From contig NZ_JAATEN010000022.1 of the NCBI RefSeq assembly GCF_012034935.1, positions 53,305 to 117,304 of the forward strand: a stretch of 64,000 nucleotides of DNA, read 5' to 3'. The translations under genes were made by a program, and so were the position numbers. This document shows, piece by piece, positions 59,450 to 64,000 of this stretch. Each line of letters starts with the position of its first letter. The first letter of the stretch is position 1. This DNA comes from Streptomyces zingiberis. Lineage in GTDB: Bacteria; Actinomycetota; Actinomycetes; Streptomycetales; Streptomycetaceae. The notes below the pieces were generated by a model. That model saw only the letters and a list, made by a program, of their open reading frames with translations, searched no databases and had not been told where the DNA came from.

Positions 59450-59518
59450 TCGCCGTCCGGGGCTCGCCGCCCCTCGGGGCCGGTCGCCGTCCGGGGCTCG
59501 CCGCCCCTCGGGGCCGGT
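59446..59518. repeat. 34-bp direct repeat, two full copies plus five bases
   Basis: The unit beginning CCGGTCGCCGTCCGGGGCTC starts at 59446 and again at 59480 and is identical over 34 bases; CCGGT begins a third time at 59514. The first copy overlaps the right arm of the terminator hairpin. Confidence 0.9.
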
Positions 59519-59575
59519 GCCGGTCCGGTGGATCACACCGGAGGAGAGGAGACGTACCGCCCGCGGGCCCGGGGC

Positions 59576-61780
59576 TCAGCCCGCGCCCGCCTGCGCCGGG
59601 TAGGAGCGCTTCTCGACGAGCCGCCCGTCCGCGAAGCAGAAGCGGTAGGCGACGGCACCGTCACCGTCCATGCCCAGCGTGTACCGGCAATCCGCCCCGG
59701 CCGGCCGGGGCGGCTCGTCCTCCCGCAACTCCCGCTCGGCCTCGTCGCCGGGGCCCGGCCCGAGGATCCGCTCGGTCTCCGCCCGCGTCATCCCGGTGTG
59801 GACGCGGGCGTAGCGGTCGCCGTTCCCCCGGACCTCGCCGACCACCGAGTGGAGCCAGAACCCCGCGGCCACCAGCCCGGCGACGACGACGGCCACCCCG
59901 AGAAGACAGCCGGCGGCCACCCGGTGACGTTCGAACCAGCCCGATTCCTCCGGGGCCCGTCCGGCCGGAGTGGCTGCCGGGCCGCCTGGTGCCGCGGCCC
60001 CCGGATCGCCGGGCCAGGCGGCCTCCGGGCCGCGGGGGACCGCGCCCCGCGGAGCACCCGGCACCGTCCCCGCCCGTCCACCGGCTTCCACGCCCGCAAC
60101 CCCCGGATCACCGGGCCCGGTGGGCATCCGCCCCACCGGTCCCACCGGCGCGACCGGCCTCACGGGCTCCCACCCCACCGAGCCCACGGCCTGCCGCCCC
60201 GTCGGCCCTCCCGCCCCGTCGTCCGGCGGCGTCCCCTCGCCTGGCGGCACTCCGTCGTCTGGCGGCGTCCCGTCGCCTGGCGGCTCCCCGTCCGTCGGTG
60301 CCACGGGGCCCGGTGACGCCACCGGGCCCAGGCCGCCGTTCGCGCCGGCGCGTGGGCCGCCACCGGGTGACGTGCCGCCCCCGGACGGCGTTCCCCCGCC
60401 CGGCCCTTCCGGCTCCCCGCCGTGCCGCAGCGGAATGCGCGCCTCGACCGCGAACCCGCCGCCCGGTCGCGGTCCGTGGCCGAGGGTGCCGCCGAGCAGC
60501 CGGAGGCGTTCCTCCAGCCCCACCAGGCCGCTGCCCGTCCCCGGCACCATCCCGGCCGGCGGCCCGTCACCGGCGGGGGCGTTGCGCACCGCCACCCGGA
60601 CCGCCTCCGGCCCGAGGCCCACCGCGACCTCGACGCGGGGCGCGGTGGACGCGTGCTTGTGGACGTTGGTCAGCGACTCCCGCACCACCCGGTGCACCGC
60701 CCGGCGCACCACCGGGGCGGGCGGGCCCACCGCGCCCACTGCGTCCACTGCGTATGTGGTGTCTTCGGCGTCTTCGGGGTCTTCGGCGTGGTCCGTCCAG
60801 CGCAGTTCCACCGGCAGACCGGCCCGCCGCGAGGCGGACACCAGTTCCTCGATGTCCTCCCGGGTGCCGATCCGCTCCGCCTCGGCACCGCTTCCCCCTC
60901 CGTTGGCCCCGGTTCCGTCCCCTCCGGTCCCGTCCGGGAAGACCCGGTCACCGCCGTCACCACCGTTCCGGTCTTCCTCGGTGGTCCGCAGGACCCCCAG
61001 GACCTCGCGGAGTTCGCCCATCGCGGTGCGGGCCGTCGAGGCGATGAGGCCGAGTTCGTCCTTGAGCTCCGGCACCTTGTCGGCCGCCGTGAGTTCCAGA
61101 CCCCCGGCGTAGAGCGAGATCAGGGTGAGCCGGTGCCCCAGCAGGTCGTGCATCTCCTGGGCGATCCTGGCGCGCTCCTCCAGCCTGCTGCGGACCTGCG
61201 CCAGGTGGTGCGCGCGTTCCAGATGGCTGTTGCGCTCCCGCAGCGTCCGCAGCAGCCGCTGCCGCTGCCCCACCAGCACCCCGCCCACGGCGGGCGCCAC
61301 CAGGAACAGGAGGACCGCCGCCACCGGCTGGAGGAGGGCCGCCCCGGTGACGGGAACTCCCCGCCACACCGCCATGGACAGGGAGAGAAGCGCCGTGGCC
61401 ACCGCCGCCGCCGGGACGAGCACCAGGGGCGTACGCCACCGGGAGCGCGGCCCGGCGGCGGTGATCCGGCGCACCGTGCCGTACGCCAGCACCGGCGCGG
61501 CCAGCGTCAGGAGGCCGAGGCCGAGCAGCGCTCCGCCGGTGAACAGCAGCGAGGCGGGGAACACCCGGCGCAGTGGCAGGAGCAGAGCCACCACGGCCAC
61601 CCGCCACGCCGCTTCGAGGGGATCGGTCAGCTCCCTGTCCGCGGCGACGATCAGCGCGGCGACGGCGAGCGCCAGCGCGCACTCGCCCGCCACCACCCAC
61701 CCCGGCGCGTGGACCACCCGCCGCCAGAGCTCGGCGGGGAGGGCGAACGGGCGCTGGACGGCCCGGATGGACAGGGGCAC
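59576..61780 (-). CDS. histidine kinase fused to a membrane-anchored SmpA/BamE-like domain
   Basis: 734 aa from GTG 61780 (TGAGGAC upstream). N-terminal membrane part with about four to five helices, then HisKA_3 with RIAQEMHDLLGH and an HATPase domain (RESLTNVHKHA; GSGLVGLEERLRLLGG). After the kinase end (about residue 455) comes a ~165-residue Gly/Pro/Asp-rich linker, another transmembrane segment (CLLGVAVVVAGLVAAGFWL) and a C-terminal domain with RVHTGMTRAETERILGPG and two Cys, resembling the SmpA/BamE fold. NarL-type kinases normally stop after the HATPase, so the tail is unusual. Partner may be the regulator at 55891-56613. Confidence 0.85.
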   Translation of the reverse strand: MPLSIRAVQRPFALPAELWRRVVHAPGWVVAGECALALAVAALIVAADRELTDPLEAAWRVAVVALLLPLRRVFPASLLFTGGALLGLGLLTLAAPVLAYGTVRRITAAGPRSRWRTPLVLVPAAAVATALLSLSMAVWRGVPVTGAALLQPVAAVLLFLVAPAVGGVLVGQRQRLLRTLRERNSHLERAHHLAQVRSRLEERARIAQEMHDLLGHRLTLISLYAGGLELTAADKVPELKDELGLIASTARTAMGELREVLGVLRTTEEDRNGGDGGDRVFPDGTGGDGTGANGGGSGAEAERIGTREDIEELVSASRRAGLPVELRWTDHAEDPEDAEDTTYAVDAVGAVGPPAPVVRRAVHRVVRESLTNVHKHASTAPRVEVAVGLGPEAVRVAVRNAPAGDGPPAGMVPGTGSGLVGLEERLRLLGGTLGHGPRPGGGFAVEARIPLRHGGEPEGPGGGTPSGGGTSPGGGPRAGANGGLGPVASPGPVAPTDGEPPGDGTPPDDGVPPGEGTPPDDGAGGPTGRQAVGSVGWEPVRPVAPVGPVGRMPTGPGDPGVAGVEAGGRAGTVPGAPRGAVPRGPEAAWPGDPGAAAPGGPAATPAGRAPEESGWFERHRVAAGCLLGVAVVVAGLVAAGFWLHSVVGEVRGNGDRYARVHTGMTRAETERILGPGPGDEAERELREDEPPRPAGADCRYTLGMDGDGAVAYRFCFADGRLVEKRSYPAQAGAG

Positions 61781-61930
61781 GGTCGGGTCCTCACGGGGTC
61801 GGCTGGTCACACGCCCCGAACCGGGCCCGCCGGGGGCCGGAACCGGCCTGGAAGGCGGAGGTGTCCCTGCGTGCAAACCCGGAGATTACCGAACTCGAAG
61901 CAACGGGGGCGGAGTTGATCACCCCCGACG

Positions 61931-61960
61931 GGCCGGCGGAGCCTTTCGGCGCCGCCGGCC
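61931..61960 (-). terminator. terminator of the XRE-DUF397 operon
   Basis: 61931-61939 and 61952-61960 form a perfect 9-bp stem; inside, GCC/GGC pair around TTTC after an A-G mismatch. On the - strand it lies 14 bases after the stop of the last DUF397 gene. Confidence 0.65.
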
Positions 61961-61973
61961 CTTTCCTTGCCGC

Positions 61974-62183
61974 TTACCCCCGGGCCCGGTCGTCAGCCCG
62001 GTCGCCCGTCCGGGAAGAGACGAACGTGGCCCAGGAGTCCGAGGACAGGCTGAGCGGGGGCCGGGAGGTGTCCTTGGAGTCCCGCACATGGACGCTGCCG
62101 GGGCTTGTGGCGACTTCTACGCAGTCGTCGCCGTCACCACCGCTGTAGCTGCTCTTGATCCAAGCCAGTTCTGGGCCGCTCAT
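61974..62183 (-). CDS. DUF397 protein (copy 2)
   Basis: 69 aa. LAWIKSSYSGGDGDDCVEVA and VHVRDSKDTSRPPLSLSSDSWATFV define DUF397, small acidic proteins that in Streptomyces accompany WhiJ-type XRE regulators. It is nearly identical to the gene at 62197-62391 over the central ~45 residues, and the DNA is conserved too, so it arose by recent tandem duplication. Thirteen bases separate the two. Confidence 0.92.
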   Translation of the reverse strand: MSGPELAWIKSSYSGGDGDDCVEVATSPGSVHVRDSKDTSRPPLSLSSDSWATFVSSRTGDRADDRARG

Positions 62184-62196
62184 AGCGCACCTCGCT

Positions 62197-62391
62197 TTAC
62201 CTGGACCGACTTACGGAGTCAGTGATGAACGTTGACCAGGCGCCCTTGGACAGGTTGAGCGGGGGCCGGGAGGTGTCTTTGGAGTCCCGCACATGGACGG
62301 TGCCGGGGCTTGTGGCGACCTCTACGCAGTCGTCGCCTTCGGGTCCGCTGTGGCTGCTCTTGATCCAAGCCAGTTCCGTGCCGCTCTTCAT
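62197..62391 (-). CDS. DUF397 protein (copy 1)
   Basis: 64 aa. ELAWIKSSHSGPEGDDCVEV and VHVRDSKDTSRPPLNLSKGAWSTFI. Its ATG overlaps the stop of the XRE regulator gene (ATGA), so the two are translated together. DUF397 proteins are thought to modulate the partner regulator. Followed by the second copy. Confidence 0.93.
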   Translation of the reverse strand: MKSGTELAWIKSSHSGPEGDDCVEVATSPGTVHVRDSKDTSRPPLNLSKGAWSTFITDSVSRSR

Positions 62392-63356
62392 AGCGCACCT
62401 CGCATCTGCTTCAACAGATTGACGGAGTCTTCCGGGGTGAGAGCCTGTGTTCGCAGCAAGCTGTACCGCATCGACAATACGCTGACGTTCTCGGGATCGG
62501 TGACGAGCAGACTGCCGCGCGGGCCTTCGAAGTAGCCGACCCATGTGTGCTGAGGGCTTTCCGCCAGCCGCATCGACCCGGAGAGCCCCGCGTGAGGCTC
62601 CTGCCGCAAGGGCATGATCTGGATGTTCACGGAGTGGAGCCCGGCGTCGTCGATCAGTCTGTCGAACTGCTCCCGCATCACCCCGACTCCGCCGGTCGGT
62701 CGCTCCAGAACGGCTTGCTCGATGACGAAGCTGACGGCGGCGGACGGTTGACGGTGGAGTAGCTTCTGTCTGGCCAGGCGTCGCGCCACGAAGTGATTGA
62801 TCCGTTCGTCGGACAGGTGCGGCGGTGCGCTGCGGAAGACGGCCCGCGCGTACGCCTCCGTCTGCAACAGTCCCGGTACCACCCGGCATTCGTAGGCGTT
62901 GAGGCTGATCGCGTCCTTCTCGATGTCCGCCCACTGCCGGAACCAGGTGGCCAGTCCCGCCTTTCGCGTCAGGTGTTTCGCGGCGCCGCGCAGCGCCCCG
63001 AAGCCGTCCAGGACGTCCTCCGCCCGCTCCACGAAGTCCTCCGGCGGGAAGCGGCGGCCCTGCTCGATGGAGGCGACCGTCTGGACGGAGTACCGCACCA
63101 GCGGCGCGAACTGCTCCTGCGTCAGCCTGGCGCGGGCCCGGAACGCCTTGACCACGGCACCGAAAGTGCGCAGGCTCTCGGTCGGTTCGGGCTCGCTCGC
63201 CTTCCCGACGGCGCACTCCGGCCCCGATCCCGATCCCGGTGCGGCTCCAGCCCGGCTGCTGCCGGTCCCGGCCTCCCGGCCGTCCCCGCCGCCCGAACCT
63301 GCCCCGCCGTCCCCGCCGTCCCGGCCTTCCGGGTGTTCCGATGTGACCGCCGTCAT
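62388..63356 (-). CDS. XRE-family regulator with DUF5753 domain (WhiJ-like)
   Basis: 322 aa. A Gly/Ser-rich N-terminal ~60 residues, HTH about 65-125 (FGAVVKAFRARARLTQEQFA, VQTVASIEQGRRFPP) and a DUF5753 ligand-type domain to the end (ARAVFRSAPPHLSDERINHFVARRLARQ; FVIEQAVLERPTGG). This is the standard regulator of the Streptomyces XRE-DUF397-HATPase sets linked to development. It overlaps the first DUF397 gene and is divergent from the HATPase gene. A palindrome in the gap may be its operator. Confidence 0.92.
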   Translation of the reverse strand: MTAVTSEHPEGRDGGDGGAGSGGGDGREAGTGSSRAGAAPGSGSGPECAVGKASEPEPTESLRTFGAVVKAFRARARLTQEQFAPLVRYSVQTVASIEQGRRFPPEDFVERAEDVLDGFGALRGAAKHLTRKAGLATWFRQWADIEKDAISLNAYECRVVPGLLQTEAYARAVFRSAPPHLSDERINHFVARRLARQKLLHRQPSAAVSFVIEQAVLERPTGGVGVMREQFDRLIDDAGLHSVNIQIMPLRQEPHAGLSGSMRLAESPQHTWVGYFEGPRGSLLVTDPENVSVLSMRYSLLRTQALTPEDSVNLLKQMRGAL

Positions 63357-63439
63357 CAGCGATCGCCCCCTCCGCGCGCGCCGTTCTCGAACCGGCCCAT
63401 GCTTACGTACGGTTATCCGGGACGTCCACCGAACGTGGT

Positions 63440-63460
63440 CGTACGCTGACGGAGCGTACG
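63440..63460. promoter_or_regulatory. palindrome between the XRE regulator and HATPase genes
   Basis: CGTACGCT (63440-63447), GACGG, AGCGTACG (63453-63460): perfect 8-bp arms. Further GTACG copies occur nearby (63403-63409; 63545-63555). Good candidate operator for the divergent XRE regulator. Confidence 0.55.
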
Positions 63461-63508
63461 AGTCGCTGTGCTGGAGGGGGAGAGCCGCAGGCCGCCACGG
63501 TGGTCGTC

Positions 63509-63955
63509 ATGACCGCACCTTCACCTCACGACGCGCCCGTCACCGTACGTACGTTCACGCGGCGGTTCGACGCGACCCCGCGTGGCGTCCGGCTCGCCCG
63601 CCGCCACCTCACGCGTCTGCTCGACGCCTGGGGGATCCCCCGCGGATCGGAACGCTCCGACGCCGCCGCGCTCGTCGTGGCCGAGCTGGGGGCGAACGCC
63701 GTGACCCACGGGCTCGTCCCCGGCCGCCTGTTCGAGCTGCGGGCCGGGCTGTGCGCGGCCACGCTGGTGATCGAGGTCTCCGACGCCCGGGGCGAGCGCC
63801 GCCCGCCCGCGCCCGGCGCCGCGCCCGCCCCCGGCCCGGACGCGGAGAGCGGCCGGGGCCTGCTGCTCGTGGCCGCGGTCGCGGACCGCTGGTCCGTCCT
63901 GGACCGTCGCGGCCCCGGCAAGACCGTCCGCGTCGAACTGGACCTCCCGGGCTGA
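63509..63955 (+). CDS. anti-sigma-factor-like ATP-binding protein (HATPase_c_2)
   Basis: 148 aa from ATG 63509; GTG 63500 would add three residues. N-box AALVVAELGANAVTHG and G-box GRGLLLVAAVADRW place it in the SpoIIAB/RsbW-like family. A short Pro/Ala-rich insertion (APAPGPDAE) precedes the G-box. In Streptomyces such genes often sit beside XRE-DUF397 pairs; whether they act on a sigma factor is generally unknown. Confidence 0.88.
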   Translation: MTAPSPHDAPVTVRTFTRRFDATPRGVRLARRHLTRLLDAWGIPRGSERSDAAALVVAELGANAVTHGLVPGRLFELRAGLCAATLVIEVSDARGERRPPAPGAAPAPGPDAESGRGLLLVAAVADRWSVLDRRGPGKTVRVELDLPG

Positions 63956-64000
63956 CGTCCGCCCGGCGGCGGCACCCCGGCCCGCCGGGTCCGGCCGTTT

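Overview
The window is chromosomal DNA of very high GC content from a Streptomyces-type actinomycete. The evidence is the many GTG starts, the alpha-operon and glm/tsa gene order, mRNAs that appear to begin at the start codon, and regulatory sets typical of the genus (XRE regulator + DUF397 + HATPase; a LAL-type LuxR regulator; lldR/lldP/lutABC). No rRNA, tRNA, CRISPR array, intact insertion sequence or phage was seen. All calls come from reading the sequence; no database search was run.

Region 1 (1-16.1 kb) is translation and secretion housekeeping, all on the + strand: the end of the S10 operon (rplB' to rpsQ), the spc operon (rplN to rplO), a secY-adk-map block, and the alpha operon (infA, rpmJ, rpsM, rpsK, rpsD, rpoA, rplQ) followed by truA. 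Strong hairpins lie at nearly every sub-operon boundary: after rpsQ, rplO, adk, infA, rpsD and rplQ. Three proteins are zinc-ligand (C+) forms: S14, L36 and S4. The S4 gene sits between rpsK and rpoA, which from memory is not its place in S. coelicolor.

Region 2 (16.2-26.5 kb) is an accessory segment between truA and rplM. It holds a VOC-fold protein, a class II Fic protein with its promoter in a palindrome, a probable tyrosine-recombinase remnant, a DinB/DUF664 protein, a methyltransferase divergent from an XRE-cupin regulator, a very large LAL-type LuxR regulator, an anchored secreted protein, and an EamA exporter whose stop codon lies in a 14-bp tandem repeat.

Region 3 (26.7-48.1 kb) returns to housekeeping. 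It has rplM-rpsI, then amino-sugar and envelope genes (glmM, glmS, alr and an L,D-transpeptidase lipoprotein), cofactor genes (coaA, acpS and the NAD(P)HX repair gene), and the t6A tRNA-modification genes tsaE, tsaB and tsaD with rimI. Between tsaE and tsaB lie a 119-bp triple tandem repeat, an iron-box-like palindrome ahead of a small Ala-rich ORF, and a YkuD-like protein that lacks the catalytic Cys.

Region 4 (48.3-55.9 kb) is an L-lactate module: FadR-type lldR divergent from lldP-lutA-lutB-(55-aa ORF)-lutC, with a TGGTCTGACCA operator between lldR and lldP. LldP imports lactate and LutABC oxidises it to pyruvate.

Region 5 (55.9-64 kb) is signalling and surface genes: a NarL-type response regulator, a DUF805 protein, a secreted TAP-type peptidase, a histidine kinase fused to a membrane-anchored SmpA/BamE-like domain, two nearly identical DUF397 genes behind an XRE regulator, and a divergent HATPase gene.

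A window-wide oddity is that many conserved proteins (LAL regulator, hydrolase, TsaE, RimI, TsaD, LldR, LldP, LutA, LutB, LutC, histidine kinase, XRE) carry long Pro/Ala/Gly/Thr- or His-rich insertions or tails. Intergenic regions likewise carry short GC-rich tandem repeats (12, 14, 17, 34 and 119 bp), several of them touching stop codons.
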